Counted from the first letter of the stretch, positions 12,720-24,782 are shown. The stretch: DNA of 64,000 nucleotides from Chromobotia macracanthus (GCA_036877525.1 JAZGTH010000007.1:6633501-6697500); one strand, 5' to 3'. Numbers and translations: made by a program. Notes: generated by a model from the sequence alone, not told the origin.

Positions 12720-13784
12720 TTAACAGTCTGTGGTGATCTGGCGAATAGAGCCCACAGCGGGGTGCATGGCCCCCCACTCAGTATGACGCCTGTATTCTCC
12801 CTTCTCAAGCAGATACTGACGGCCACGATAGTTTGGATGCTCAAAGAACACACAGGGACCTTCATGGACCTTGCAGGAATGGATCTCCCTGCAGAGGAAA
12901 CGTTCTTGAACAGATGGGGTGCTTTCTGTTACCTCCCATGCTTGGCCATCAAAGTTGGGCCTCTCAAAGAGTTTTAGCTTAAGATGTCCTGTGACCTGAA
13001 GGAAATAAAGGAATATGATGTTAAGATCTTCTTTACAAGTTTATATTTCATTTAGGTATAAACTTTGTAAAACCATCAGGAGAAAAAAAGTATACACAGA
13101 AATGGGATTTGTTTGATTATAGAGCTATACAATAAATCTGAATAGCACAGCCCAGATAATTTGTTCTTGGAGGAAATTAATATATATGACTTCATATTAC
13201 AATTTCTCCAGGCACTATTTAAGATGTTGTAGTGAACTCTTTTTAAACTTTAGATGAGAAAACCACATTCTCAACAGCAATATCTGAGAAACAGGAGACT
13301 CTCTATCAAACCTTATGTCTAGAAACAATCATGTATCAACAACATCTCATTTGTGATTTCTGTATATATGCATTGCCACACTGACTTACAGATTAATTCA
13401 CACTTATCAAGTCCAGTGCCATCAAACTTACATGTCTGATCAGACGACAAGATCTGACACAATCATTGAAGCCAATCCAATGGTGATAATCTGGATACTC
13501 CCCAGGAGCAAGGACATACTGGTAGCCCATGTAGTTCGGTCGCTCATAAAGAACCCAGAAGCCCCCCTTCACCTTTGCAGAGTTACAACGATTAAGAAAA
13601 GAGTGAAGGTCACTTAATTCCCCCTTACACTCATAGGATCTTCCCTGGAAGTTCCTGTCTTCGTAGAGCACAATCTGTCAGACAAAACACAATACTGACA
13701 GTTATCACATTGTGCTAAAACAAGGACAGACTGCAGGACACAGACAATTAGGGACAGAAAGGCACTTACACTCTCAGTTGCCAT
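12720..13784 (-). CDS. crygs: gamma-S-like crystallin (gene B)
   Basis: Second minus-strand beta-gamma crystallin. Exon 1 is 13784-13770, five codons (MATES, donor GTAAGT). Exon 2 is 13674-13432 (243 bp) and exon 3 is 12995-12720 (276 bp), for 177 residues. The N-domain reads IVLYEDRNFQGRSYEC and PNYMGYQYVL. The C-domain has CREIHSCKVHEGPCVFFEHP, NYRGRQYLLEKGEYRR and EWGAMHPAVGSIRQI. Lys in place of the usual acidic or Ser residues (KVKGG, ECKGEL) makes the N-domain more divergent than gene A's. The five-codon exon 1 with no Gly-Lys after the Met is unlike the MGK/MGR leaders elsewhere in the cluster. The sequence supports gamma-S-like, but orthology to a particular fish gamma-S gene was not tested. 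Confidence 0.88.
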
Positions 13785-13827
13785 TGTCGGATGTGAAATA
13801 TTGGATAGCAAACTGTGCGGTAGTCTC

Positions 13828-13833
13828 TTTATA
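13828..13833 (-). promoter_or_regulatory. gene B TATA box
   Basis: TATAAA on the minus strand 44 bases before the ATG. A Maf-half-site-like TTGCTGATTA lies further upstream, near 13885-13895. Confidence 0.6.
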
Positions 13834-13899
13834 TGAGTGTCGAACAAAGGTTGTACACAGGTTGTAAAATGAATCAAATATTTTAATCAGCAATTCAAC

Positions 13900-14960
13900 A
13901 AAAATTTATCTGAGCTCAATGTATTGTTCTAAAGCACTGAATCATAGATTCTTTAAACAATCAAATTCCAGCCTCTGCCAATGAGTGACACAGGCTTGTA
14001 TAGAACACTGACAAGCCCCTATACATCAATTAAAGTATTACATCTGCTGATTATTTATTTACTACAGAAATATCTGCATTTGTATTACATTAAAACGTTG
14101 GTCTGCAGTATTCTCACAATTTCAGACAGCAGAATCACATTTCAGTTCTATGATGTCCATTCTTAAGGAAAAGTGACAGGTGATACTTTGATTAATGTTT
14201 CTATATTTCCTATAAAGAATTAAAAACATTCAAAAATACTAAATAGTTTAATGTCCTTCATTGTGTATTTTAACTTTAAATAAATTATCCTGTTGGGGTT
14301 AGTATTACATGTGATAGACAGGCTTTCAGTAAAGAATAATTTGAGTAAGTGCAATATTATGCAATACTGTATTTGATGCATGACATAAAAGGTATACATA
14401 CATAAACGTATACTTGAAAATGATTATTAAACTTGAATAGTACTTATACACCTTTGTCTGAGAACAACAGATAACAAAATGAACATTTAAAACATGCTTA
14501 AATCAGTAGAGAAGATTAGGGGCAACTCTTATATTTATAACATTTTCCTTTGTAATTACTAATTGATTACTAGAAATCTGCCATATTTTGGTGTACGAAA
14601 CACTGTGATAGTAATTATTAGATCATTAATACAAATAAATACAAAATAAAAATTAGATCACAACACAAAATTTAATACAAGTCCAAGGATTACAAATATA
14701 GCCCTGCTAGGGTCTGGACCTGCATTTGCCTTTACAGAGAAAATGCAAATTAAAAACAAAGCTTAAAATGATAAAAGTATGATTTTTTATTTGTTTCCTG
14801 TGGTCTTTATTACTTTAAAATGATTTGTTAAGGAATAAGCATTAGTGATTCTACCATCAGACTTTGATTCTTGCCAGACCAGATCTCTCTTGCTCATTTG
14901 CTCTCGCTCACTCTCTATTGTAGGCCGTGATTGCACAATTTAAATTAACAGAAATCACAG
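13900..14960. other. intergenic B-C, divergent promoters' spacer
   Basis: Genes B (minus) and C (plus) are transcribed away from each other, so this stretch holds both upstream regions. Otherwise AT-rich, no gene seen. Confidence 0.45.
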
Positions 14961-14963
14961 ACC

Positions 14964-15030
14964 TGCTTGTTCATCAGGTTCAAGGCTATTTGAATGACAA
15001 AAACCATTATCAGCCTATAAAGTATAAAAG
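14964..15030 (+). promoter_or_regulatory. gene C promoter
   Basis: TGCTTGTTCATCAG at 14964-14977, ATTTGAATGACAA at 14988-15000 and TATAAAAG at 15023-15030, 53 bases before the ATG. The first two words recur upstream of gene R, and the second upstream of gene S. Confidence 0.7.
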
Positions 15031-15082
15031 CCAGCAGTCGGACAGATAGTAGCTGGACAGAATCCCACAAAGACTAGCAAAC

Positions 15083-15861
15083 ATGGGCAAGGTACGTATT
15101 AAGCGGGCTTAATCCAATAGGTCAGAGCTGCCAGAATAGCCACAACCTCCATTAGATGGTTCTAAATTATTAGATTCAAGTATGTTTTATAAGTAACATT
15201 TCCAGTATGCAAAAGTTCAGACACAGACACCTAGTGCCACAATTTTTCCTTCTTTTTTTGTCTGTTAGATCATCTTCTACGAGGACAGGAACTTCCAGGG
15301 TCGCTCCTATGAGTGCAGCAGCGACTGCTCTGACATGTCTACCTACCTCAGCCGCTGCAACTCCTGCAGAGTGGAGAGCGGCTGCTTTGTGGTCTATGAC
15401 CGTCCCAACTTCATGGGAAACCAGTTCTTCATGAGGAGGGGCGAGTATGCTGATTACATGCGCATGGGAATGAGCGATGGCATCAGGTCCTGTCGCATGG
15501 TTCCTCAGGTATGTGAGAAAAATTGTAATACTAGTGAACTGAGTGTATTGAACTGAATGTATTGATGGATCTTTTGATCTTACAGTACCGAGGACCCTAC
15601 AGAATGAGAATCTATGAGAGGGAAAACTTTGGAGGTCAGATGTATGAGCTGACTGACGACTGCGACTCCTTCATGGACCGCTACCGCATATCCGAATGTC
15701 AGTCCTGCCATGTGATGGAGGGTCACTGGCTCATGTATGAGCAGCCCCACTACAGAGGCAGAATGATGTACTGCAGGCCTGGAGAGTACAGGAGCTTCAG
15801 GGATATGGGATACAGCAACGTCAGATTCAGCTCTGTTAGAAGAATCATGGACTTGTGTTAA
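15083..15861 (+). CDS. crygm: gamma-M-crystallin (gene C)
   Basis: Exon 1 15083-15091 (MGK), exon 2 15269-15508 (240 bp), exon 3 15586-15861 (276 bp, stop TAA), giving 174 residues. It starts MGKIIFYEDRNFQGRSYEC. The N-domain is one residue shorter than most of the array (YMRMGMSDGIRSC against YMSMFGMSDCIRSC). The C-domain has the core word HVMEGHWLMYEQPHYRGRMM and ends RSFRDMGYSNVRFSSVRRIM plus three residues. A Cys (MMYCRPGEY) replaces the Phe used by the others. AATAAA is at 15903-15908. The ending and promoter words resemble gene R more than the central array, so C and R may be an older pair. A soluble lens-fibre structural protein by family. Confidence 0.92.
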
Positions 15862-16817
15862 AGTCACAGTCTGAAAACATAAATAATAATACAAGCATAA
15901 AAAATAAAACTATCAAAAAACATTTCTGTTGTTTTGGTTTAATTTCAATCACCAGAAGGGTCAGTTTTTCACCAGTATACAAATCAGTATAATCAATATT
16001 TATATTTTAATACAAGGAATATGCCAAATATTTAACATCAATGACCAAATGAAAGATTATCATCAACATTGTAAGAAGCCAAATTTTACTCTTTATTTAT
16101 GTTTAGTTAGAATAGAACAGACTATTTAGGTTACTATTAAAATTTCTATTTAGGTGTGCTACTGAGAGCTCAGTGTTCATGCATAACTGATACCGTAATT
16201 TCACAATCATACACTTTTGCCACATTACCAGCAGTACAAAAGTCTTTAACAAGGTTAGAAAATGTACTCAATATAAACATATTTTAAATTCTGCATTTAC
16301 AACATGCACATTATCACACTGTGGCTCACCTGTTACAACATAAAACAGAGCAATCTAGAAAACTAGATCCATTAATGTGGCTGCTTCAATGAAACGGACT
16401 CTGACAACTGTTAATTATCTTTATATAATGTTTTTGACGCGCATTTTGTTTTCAACACGATTAATTACAATTAACATAAACATGAATAACTTTTCATGGC
16501 ATTGTTTCTGTTATGAAGAGAATCTACTTTTATTTATTGGTATTTTACTTTTTCTGAAAATATGTGAACATAAACAGTAACTTAACTGTGCAAATTAGAA
16601 AAATAATAATTTGTGGCGCTAGTTACTCTAAAAATACCCATACCTATTTTTGTTACTTGTTTTTGTTACTGTGACTGATACAATTTGCTGAAGATACCAG
16701 TGAATCGCCTGTCCACATCCACCTGACCTACAACCGAGAAAAGTCACATCTGGCAGAGGCCCAGGTGCAAACAGTTCTGGTAATCACTTGCAGACTGGGT
16801 TAGAAATAAATAGGATA
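15862..16817. other. intergenic C-D
   Basis: Begins with the gene C 3' untranslated region and poly(A) signal. The remainder is AT-rich with short open frames of no recognisable content. Confidence 0.45.
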
Positions 16818-16917
16818 GCTGAGTAAGAGCTTTAAACAATGGCCTATAGACTTTTTAGCAATCAAGTTCAGTATAAAAGCAACACAAGTTTAAGCTATCA
16901 AGCTATCAGTATAAAAA
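16818..16917 (+). promoter_or_regulatory. gene D promoter, Maf/Sox-like pair
   Basis: GCTGAGTAAG at 16818-16827 and ACAATGG at 16836-16842, then two TATA candidates, TATAAAAG at 16872 and TATAAAAA at 16910. The ATG is at 16970, so either TATA box could serve. Confidence 0.65.
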
Positions 16918-16969
16918 CGTATGTTGTATACTCGCAATACATTGGCACTATAGGAACAAAAGCAAAATC

Positions 16970-17854
16970 ATGGGAAAGGTAAGAACTCTCTACTGCTCAA
17001 TAAAGCGGATGTTATAGTCAGTTTTTAATTTGATTACCACTAACAGCAGATCTGATTCTAAATAATCTTCACTGATATCACAATGTTATCTTATATTGGC
17101 AGTATTAAAGAATGTTCTATTTTTAAGACTATTAACAAAAAATCCTTTGATTGCCTTGTTTTGTCCACTGTTATTTAACGTAAAGAGCAAAAAAGCGCAA
17201 CACATCATAATGTTAGCATGTCACATTGTTGCTGCTTTCCAGATAATTTTCTATGAGGACAGAAACTTCCAGGGTCGTAGCCACGAGACCAGTGGTGACT
17301 GCCCTGAGGTGACCTCATATCTGAGCCGCTGCAGCTCTTGTAGGGTGGAAAGCGGATGTTTTATGGTTTATGAGCACTCTAATTATATGGGTCACCAAAT
17401 GCTGGTAAGAAGAGGAGAGTATCCTGATAATCGGCAGATCATGGGTACCAACACAAGTGACTGCATCAAATCTTGCAGAATGATCCCAATGGTAATTCTA
17501 GGTGTATTTTTTCTATTTTTATTTAACTGATGGTAAAAATAACACCTGCCTTAATACGACCTTTAATTTGCCTTGCAGCATAAAGGAACATTTAGAATGA
17601 GAATCTTTGAAAAGGAGAATTTTGTTGGACAAAAGTACGAGCTGATGGACGACTGTGAGTCAATACAGGAACGCTTCCACATGCCCAGCTGCCTGTCCTG
17701 CAATGTCACCCATGGCCACTGGCTCATGTATGAACGGCCCAATTACGAAGGCAGAATGATATACCTCAGGCCAGGGGAGTACAGCAGCTTTGGAGATATG
17801 AGTCTAGGCCCACTGAGAATTTGTTCTATTAGACGCATCATGGAGTCCTGTTAA
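16970..17854 (+). CDS. crygm: divergent gamma-M-crystallin (gene D)
   Basis: Exon 1 16970-16978 (MGK), exon 2 17243-17491 (249 bp, two extra codons), exon 3 17579-17854 (276 bp), giving 177 residues. It starts MGKIIFYEDRNFQGRSHETS, lacking the Cys found at this point in the other genes. The extra residues fall in the loop before the inter-domain region (RQIMGTNTSDCIKSC). The C-domain is HKGTFRMRIFEKENFVGQKY and PNYEGRMIYLRPGEY, with fewer Met than the array genes. Splice sites are sound (AG before 17243, GTAATT after 17491, TTGCAG before 17579). A possible AATAAA is rather far away at 18070-18075. No break is seen; it looks functional but more diverged than its neighbours. Confidence 0.9.
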
Positions 17855-17880
17855 AGGAAGTTACACTTGCATCATTTCTT

Positions 17881-18970
17881 CAAAGAAATCATTCACCCCT
17901 ATTTTTCATTTAGTTGCTTTAATTACCCAACAAGGCATGATGTGAGACATTAAATATGCAAAGCATCTGTATATTTGTCAATAATTACTCCATGTTGTCA
18001 TTTTTTTATAAAAATGTATGCTGAAACATATCTTATGTAGGAAAGCTGCTTACATTTATATATTTGTTAAATAAATAGGTTTTCCTTTCCTTTTATTTGC
18101 TTAACTTTATAGAATAGCCCTAAAATGGGTACTATTAAAAAAAAAAAGGTTTGCTCACAACTTTCAGCCTCACACAATATTATCTGATAAAACTAAGCTG
18201 TGGCTTCTTGTTTATAAATAAACAAGATGTTGTATTTGTCTGTAACAAAATTGGCATTTTTTTGACAACAGCAAGTTGCTCACCACTGAACAAAAAAAAC
18301 GTAGGATTTCTCTTTCGCAAGAGTTTTAAATCTATTATCTAGGCCTGGGGCAATAAATATAAACATTATGCAAATAAATACATATAAATAACGTCAATAA
18401 AAATAACCAAGAAACGAAGACTCACTATATTGTTTAAATAAACAATACTTAAATAAGCTAACAAGACAAAACAATCAGGAAAAGAAGGAATAAAATAGAC
18501 CTACAAACTAAAGGTTTGTTTACATGACAATAATGTACCTAAAAAAGGAAAAGTCATTCCTTTGTGTTTTTAAACTACTTTAAACATTGTACTCCTTGTA
18601 ATTTTCAAAGTTACAACTTAAAAAGTTTGTGTTGTCAGGGCCCCAAAACAGCCATGTAAATGAACAGCCAAAAATCATGAAATATTTTGCTGTATTAGTT
18701 AAAAACAGTGTTGTGTAAATGTCCCCTAAAAGTCTACATAATAAGTGCATAGACAAAGCCATGGATATAACTTTATAGGTTTACATCTCATGTGTACATA
18801 ATTTTAATCATATCTGAATAATTAATCAGAAGAATAACTTTTTTAGGAGTGTTCTTATGAAAAATAGTACCCAACACAGTACATGTGTTCAAACATGAAA
18901 AAAGCAAAGCAAACAGGTTAATTATGGCTTTTGTGCGAGTTTCAGAAATGTATATGAATGAATGATAATT

Positions 18971-19035
<65 letters not shown>

Positions 19036-20309
19036 CACAAACACACACACACACACACATTCACCCTCACACACAAAAAAATTAGCCGTATCCACAAATG
19101 GACTTCAAAGCCAGAATTCTATTTCAGGGCTTCTAGCCAACCAACTCTAGCCTCAGCGCAGCTGGTACACAGATTGTTCGTAGTGGCAACTATTAAAAGA
19201 ATATATGAGCAGTGTTTGGTTAAACAGGAAAACAGTGATACCTATGCTTCTCTCTCTGAAAGGTCAGTAATGTCCCATACTTTTAAATCCCCATGAACCA
19301 CTTCAAATCTATTGTGATCACTGTTATTAATTCATTATATTCATTCCTACAAAGATCACTGGTGCCCCTGCTCATCACTGAGGTATCCTTAAAGGTCACA
19401 GGCATGAAGATTATGAGTACAATATTGCACTGATATATTATGCAAATCACCTGTGTAAAGTCCTAAGATACCTGTATGAACAGCTGTGTGTGGAACACCT
19501 GCAAGACTTGGTCTGCCACTCAAAGATGGAGGGACCTGTTGGGCTGTCAATTCAAACATGCAAAAGGATGCTGGGCAGAGTGGTGTCTGATGATGAATCT
19601 AACAGAGAATTCATGTCATTGTATATACTAGCTCCAGCAATTTTGAGTTGGAGTTCTAATCACGTGCCCCTCATTATCTCACTTCATCAGGCACCATATA
19701 AAAGCACACACCTCAGTTTACTTTGTCTGACCTTGAAGTGTAATGTAGGGACCCTGACCTGAGTCTGGCTACCATCCTTAACCCAACAAACAAACAGAAA
19801 GAAAAAAATCTGCCACTCACCTGCTCAGTTGTTAATTTGTGTTCATTATAACTTCATTTGAATTCCATAACCCCCTTGTTCAGTGTGTGCATATCCTGAC
19901 AACAGCTCTACGACATCCATCTATTAAAATAGTTAGACATCCACTCAGCCTCTTTCTGGAAATGTAAATATAACTTTCAACAGCAAACAATATGCATGCA
20001 CACATCAGATAAACACAGCTTGACAGATTCGCATCATAATTTAATTCTTGCTCTCTCTTTCCTTGTAACTGTATATGGGTACACAATGATATTAAACACT
20101 TTATTTTGTTCAGCTTGTATCATCTGGTTTAAATATATAAAGAAAATCGTAATTGAAAATTCATATTTTTTAATATTAAATCATTTACATGAATTGTGCA
20201 TTCTCTTTGCACAATGTATAAAGGACACTGTATGGCACAATCACAGCTGTACCACTTACGCTGACAAATATCCCTATAGACTTTGCATAAAGGACCTCTG
20301 TGTATTTTT
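17881..20309. other. intergenic D-E with CA repeat
   Basis: AT-rich, contains the CA microsatellite at 18975-19073. Open frames over the repeat are artefacts. Nothing else recognised. Confidence 0.45.
18975..19073. repeat. CA microsatellite
   Basis: An uninterrupted CA run to about 19031, then broken CA blocks with AAAACACAAA spacers to about 19073. Confidence 0.9.
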
Positions 20310-20362
20310 GCTGGGTCAGGAGCTTATCCACAATGCAGGGCACATATTCTTTGGTATAAAAG
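20310..20362 (+). promoter_or_regulatory. gene E promoter, Maf/Sox-like pair
   Basis: GCTGGGTCAGGA at 20310-20321, ACAATGC at 20330-20336, TATAAAAG at 20355-20362. The ATG is at 20434. Confidence 0.7.
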
Positions 20363-20433
20363 TAAGCGTGGCAGAGGGTGCCAGTGTAGCTGTGGCAACC
20401 ACTCAGTTCAGAGGAGCTAACACAACTGTAATC

Positions 20434-21441
20434 ATGGGCAGGGTAAGTTACGCAACATACAGCTGCAACAACTAATTCAAGAATTGTGTAGATAATATGA
20501 GATTGATTACTGGGTAACTAGTTTCTGTAGCTGGTAGCTGGTAAAGTATTGCATTAGCAGTGCAAAGGTTGTGGGTTTAAATCCCAGGGAACACATGTAC
20601 TGATAAATTGTATAGCTTGAATGCACTGTAAGTTGTTTTGGATAAAAGCGTCTGCCAAATGCATAAATGTAAACGTACTGATAAAGTTACATAATAGCCA
20701 CAAAGGGCAGCTAATTTCCTTTATTTATAAACTAGGTCATCTTCTACGAGGACAGGAACTTCCAGGGTCGCTCTTATGAGTGTATGAGCGACTGTGCTGA
20801 CATGTCCTCCTACCTGAGCCGCTGTCACTCCTGCAGAGTGGAGAGTGGATGCTTCATGATGTACGACCGTCCCAACTACATGGGAAACCAGTATTTCTTC
20901 AGGAGGGGCGAGTATGCTGATTACATGTCCATGTTTGGAATGAATGAGTGCATCAGATCCTGTCGTATGATCCCCATGGTGAGTTCTATGAACATATGGT
21001 ATGTGATTTAATATATTTGCAAATTACCGGAGCTTAAAGCTAATGTATTATTGCAAACCATTTACACATTATAAAATGTATCTCTTATTTTCAGCCCAGG
21101 CAGAGTAGACAATTTTATAGAAAGTTGGTTTTACCTGTTAAACTTAACCAAGTTCTCTTCCCATACAGTACAGGGGATCCTACAGAATGAGGATCTATGA
21201 GCGGGAGAACTTCATGGGCCAGATGTACGAGCTAATGGATGACTGTGACAACATCATGGATCGCTATCGCATGTCCAACTGTCAGTCCTGCCACGTGATG
21301 GACGGTCACTGGCTCATGTATGAGCAGCCCAACTACAGAGGCAGGATGTGGTACTTCAGGCCTGGAGAGTACAGGAGCTTCAGCAACATGGGTGGCATGA
21401 GATTCATGAGCATGAGGCGTATCACAGATTCCTGTTACTAG
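20434..21441 (+). CDS. crygm: gamma-M-crystallin (gene E)
   Basis: Exon 1 20434-20442 (MGR), exon 2 20736-20978 (243 bp), exon 3 21169-21441 (273 bp, stop TAG), giving 174 residues. N-domain VIFYEDRNFQGRSYECMSDC with the Cys-rich word YLSRCHSCRVESGCFMMYD. C-domain RMRIYERENFMGQMYELMDD, RMSNCQSCHVMDGHWLMYEQ, ending RRITDSCY. It is the first gene from the left of the closely related Met-rich array but keeps its own C-domain variants (ELMDD, SNCQ, DSCY), so it seems less affected by homogenisation. Intron 1 (293 bp) carries a SINE. AATAAA is at 21456-21461. Confidence 0.93.
20523..20673 (+). mobile_element. tRNA-derived SINE in intron 1 of gene E
   Basis: The head resembles a tRNA (CTGTAGCTGGTAGCTGGTAA) with a good B-box (GGGTTTAAATCCC). 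The conserved tail GTTTTGGATAAAAGCGTCTG then CCAAATGCATAAATGTAAA is found in many fish SINEs, probably of the V-SINE type. A related copy in the other direction lies at 58733-58868. Confidence 0.75.
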
Positions 21442-21586
21442 CGTTCTTATGATTAAATAAAATTTGCCTAAATTAATTCCTGACTTTGTATTTTAAAACC
21501 ATTCAAATGAGACATTAATACAGTAAAAATAAATAAATACGAAATAGTACACAAGGTCATTAGGCTTCTGGATGTCGTTTATGTTC

Positions 21587-21591
<5 letters not shown>

Positions 21592-21632
<41 letters not shown>

Positions 21633-21640
21633 TATATATA
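21592..21640. repeat. AT/CA microsatellite
   Basis: An AT run with a short CA block at 21621-21631. Confidence 0.85.
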
Positions 21641-22559
21641 GCCCTAGTATGCATAAATCCTGTAATTTATTTTGATAGCCTAAGAGAAACAGGAGCCTCT
21701 TATGAATCTTATGTAGATTACATTAATAGTATAAAATGGAGCTTGAAAATAAAGTAGCCTGTAGTTAAACTAAAATCTCTATTCACAATCAACTGCAATA
21801 TCTCAAGTTCTTACACAATGGTATTGTAAAAAAGTTGGATACTTCTCCATTATTTCAGAGGATCTGAACACATGGTCAAACAACACGAAACTGCAAAATG
21901 ACAGAGGTTTCCATGCTCCGAAAATACTGTCATACCAATGCTCCGTAAACCCAGTTTCACCAACATGCCATAAACCCAATTTCACATGGTATATAAGGCT
22001 TAAACGTGTACTTTGACACAACGGACAATGTAAATGTAATTTTACAGATTACAGCTGTCAATTCATCAAACATGAGACACAAATGAGTTACATGATATGC
22101 TGATAATTCACCACACCTCAGCATGAACTGAACAGTTTAACATAATGTGAGAGGCAGATCTGAAGTAGCCACTTCTCATAGAAGTGATGATTTTAAAAAA
22201 AACCCTGCAAAATGAAGTTAGCATTTTGTGTTGTTTTTTATAAAAGGAAATGCTGTCTCTTAAAGTAAATGTATGATTTTGTATTAAGTATGTAGACTTT
22301 TGTTTATATGATAAAACAATCACGAGGTATAGTGCTCTTATATATATATATGACTCTACGTCAGCAGGTGTCTTACTGTAACCTTTAAATCATCATTGCT
22401 TATTTAAAATACTTCACCAAACTCCCATTACTAATCTAAACACGTCTTGAGAATTATTTACATGCCTTTATTTTAGTAATTTAGTATCTGACAACAAACA
22501 ACAGCATGTTTTTCGGCTGCATCTGTCCAAAGTTGTCGATCAAGGTTAGCAAAAGCACA

Positions 22560-22820
22560 AAATGCACCGCGTCTTAGAGCAACCGGAGACGCCTCACGCC
22601 CGAATATGAATACACTTCTATATATTACGCGAAAATCAGTATGCAAAATATGCAGTAAGAATAGTAAGTCCGATTCCTCAGTATTAAAAACATAAAGCGA
22701 GAAATACCTGAATAAAAGTTGTTTAACAACACCTGATTTTTTCCTCATTGTTAAAACGATCCGATCACGTGACAAAGGAAACATGGCGGATGGAGAACCG
22801 CTCCAACGGGCGCCGCGTTT
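22560..22820. promoter_or_regulatory. CpG-rich promoter-like patch
   Basis: CpG-dense within an AT-rich setting. CACGTGAC lies near 22767, followed by AACATGGCGG at about 22780, which fits the YY1 motif often placed over a start codon. The frame from that ATG (MADGEPLQRAPRL...) stops after 17 codons, so no gene can be proven. Confidence 0.35.
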
Positions 22821-23458
22821 ATTAGTATTTATTTAATCAAACGTAATTTTAAGTACTTATTTAACGGCCAAGAAAGTACTTATACTGTCACATTACTCGA
22901 TTTCAGAGACAGAAGATACCCGCTATCTTACTTTAGGTAAACTCCTTTTAACTTAGACTTGTATATCGCCACTCAGGTCCACCAATCAAGCGGAGAATCA
23001 GAACTACCTGCTGTACTGTTATGTAGTTATGTTAAAACAATCATTTCACCTAAATTTAATTTTAAGAAATTATCTGTTAATTAAAATATTGCAATAATTA
23101 TTTAGGGTATGTGGTTTATGTTCATTCATAGATTCTGCGTTGTTGTGCGTATGTTTAACAGATGCAGTTTTAAATTCAATATCTGAAACGTGTAAGATAA
23201 TTAGTTTATTTATTTGTTTGTTTGTTTGTTTTGTGTAAGATGTTTCAGGGTTTTTTGCAAATACACACCAGTGATTAATGAGGGTTCATCGTCCAGGGTA
23301 GAATACGTGTTGCCATGGTGGTGACGTCATGTTCTCTAAAAACAACACGCTCATGTATGCAAATTCTTCAAAAAATAAAAGAGAATTTAATTTACAAAGT
23401 GTTAGTTTGTGGTTAAAGCAAGTTAATATTGTTTTTGGATGAAAATAACTATGTAATA

Positions 23459-23512
23459 CACACACACATATATATATACACATACATACATACAGTATAT
23501 ACATATCCCACA

Positions 23513-23559
<47 letters not shown>
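23459..23559. repeat. compound CA/TA/GT microsatellite
   Basis: CA, TA, CATA, GT and TA blocks in succession. The GT and CA blocks are complementary, so the stretch can fold on itself. Confidence 0.85.
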
Positions 23560-23562
<3 letters not shown>

Positions 23563-23842
23563 ACTGAAACAACTTATGAATACATAAACTTATATACCAT
23601 AAAACTGTCCATAAAAACAATACAAAATTAAGATTCTGTTAAAGCATGAGCATAAGACAGCAAAAATATTATTAACATGATCATTTATTTATTTTATTTT
23701 AAAAGGTAGAAAATATAAAATCTAAACCAACCATAATAATGTTAGCGAAATATTCTCACAGATGAAGGGTCAAAGGTCTTCTGAAGCACAATTGACAGGA
23801 AAATTACAAAAGCATGTTGGTTCTATGATGGCCTCTATTCCA

Positions 23843-23908
23843 ACTTGCACAGTCAGGAATTGACTAACAATAGAGGCTGTGTAGTCTTTAGTCTTGGTCT
23901 AGTATAAA
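23843..23908 (+). promoter_or_regulatory. gene F promoter
   Basis: GTCAGGA at 23852-23858, eight bases, ACAATAG at 23867-23873, then TATAAA at 23903-23908. The 51-base distance from GTCAGGA to TATAAA is the same in genes F to M. The perfect 9-bp inverted repeat GCCTCTATT / AATAGAGGC (23831-23839 and 23869-23877) encloses the first motif. Confidence 0.75.
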
Positions 23909-23993
23909 GGTACGAGTGACAGCAGTCAGCCAACAAGCAAAATCAGCTTCAGCTTCTCCTCTGTAGATCTACTGAAGATCAGCTAGAGCAACC

Positions 23994-24761
23994 ATGAACA
24001 CGGGCAGGGTAACCTTGATTCCACTGTCAATTTCTACACAGTTTCACTCATATAATTTTGATTTGATACATTTGCTTTAAATCACTAAGATTAACTTTGA
24101 TTTTTCAGGTCGTTTTCTATGAGGACAGGAACTTCCAGGGTCGCTCTTATGAGTGTATGGGTGACTTTGGTGACATGTCACCCTACCTGAGCCGCTGTCA
24201 CTCCTGCAGAGTGGAGAGTGGATGCTTCATGATGTACGACCGTCCCAACTACATGGGAAATCAGTATTTCTTTAGGAGGGGCGAGTATGCTGATTACATG
24301 TCCATGTTTGGAATGAATGACTGCATCAGATCCTGTCGTATGATCCCCATGGTGAGTTCCATTAGTAATAAATTCACTTAGGGAAGTTGAAGTGCTTAAA
24401 AAACTTGTACTTTGAGAGGAACTTACAATTACAATTGAGTTGATTCTGCCTGATAAATTCAGACATAATGGATTTTATTCCCATACAGTACAGAGGATCC
24501 TACAGAATGAGGATCTATGAGAGGGAGAACTTCATGGGCCAGATGTACGAGATGATGGATGACTGTGACAACATCATGGATCGCTACCGCATGAATCACT
24601 GCCATTCCTGCCACGTGATGGACGGTCACTGGCTCATGTATGAGCAGCCCAACTACAGAGGCAGGATGTGGTACTTCAGGCCTGGAGAGTACAGGAGCTT
24701 CAGCAACATGGGTGGCATGAGATTCATGAGCATGAGGCGTATCATGGATTCTTGGTACTAG
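23994..24761 (+). CDS. crygm: gamma-M-crystallin (gene F)
   Basis: Exon 1 23994-24008 (five codons, MNTGR), exon 2 24109-24351 (243 bp), exon 3 24489-24761 (273 bp), giving 176 residues. The leader MNTGR is shared with H to M; it replaces the MGR/MGK leaders of the other array genes. The N-domain has GDFGDMSPY, DRPNY and MNDCIRSC. From its first Met to the stop the exon 3 protein is identical to that of H, J, K, L and N, ending MDSWY. Intron 1 is of the 'a' type and intron 2 of the 'x' type (see findings). AATAAA is at 24777-24782. A lens-fibre structural protein by family. Confidence 0.94.
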
Positions 24762-24782
24762 TGGTCTGATATTTTCAATAAA

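Larger units (their letters stand above)
21442..23842. other. intergenic E-F with AT repeats and a CpG patch
   Basis: Contains AT repeats at 21592-21640 and 23459-23559 and a CpG-rich promoter-like patch at 22560-22820, described separately. No crystallin remnant seen. Confidence 0.45.

Noticed and set aside
18788..19296. Open frames encoding runs of Cys-Val or Thr-His
   Set aside because: Translations of the CA microsatellite, not proteins.
22785..22838. Frame MADGEPLQRAPRL from the CpG patch as a gene
   Set aside because: Stops after 17 codons and has no clear donor before the stop. Kept only as a promoter-like patch.
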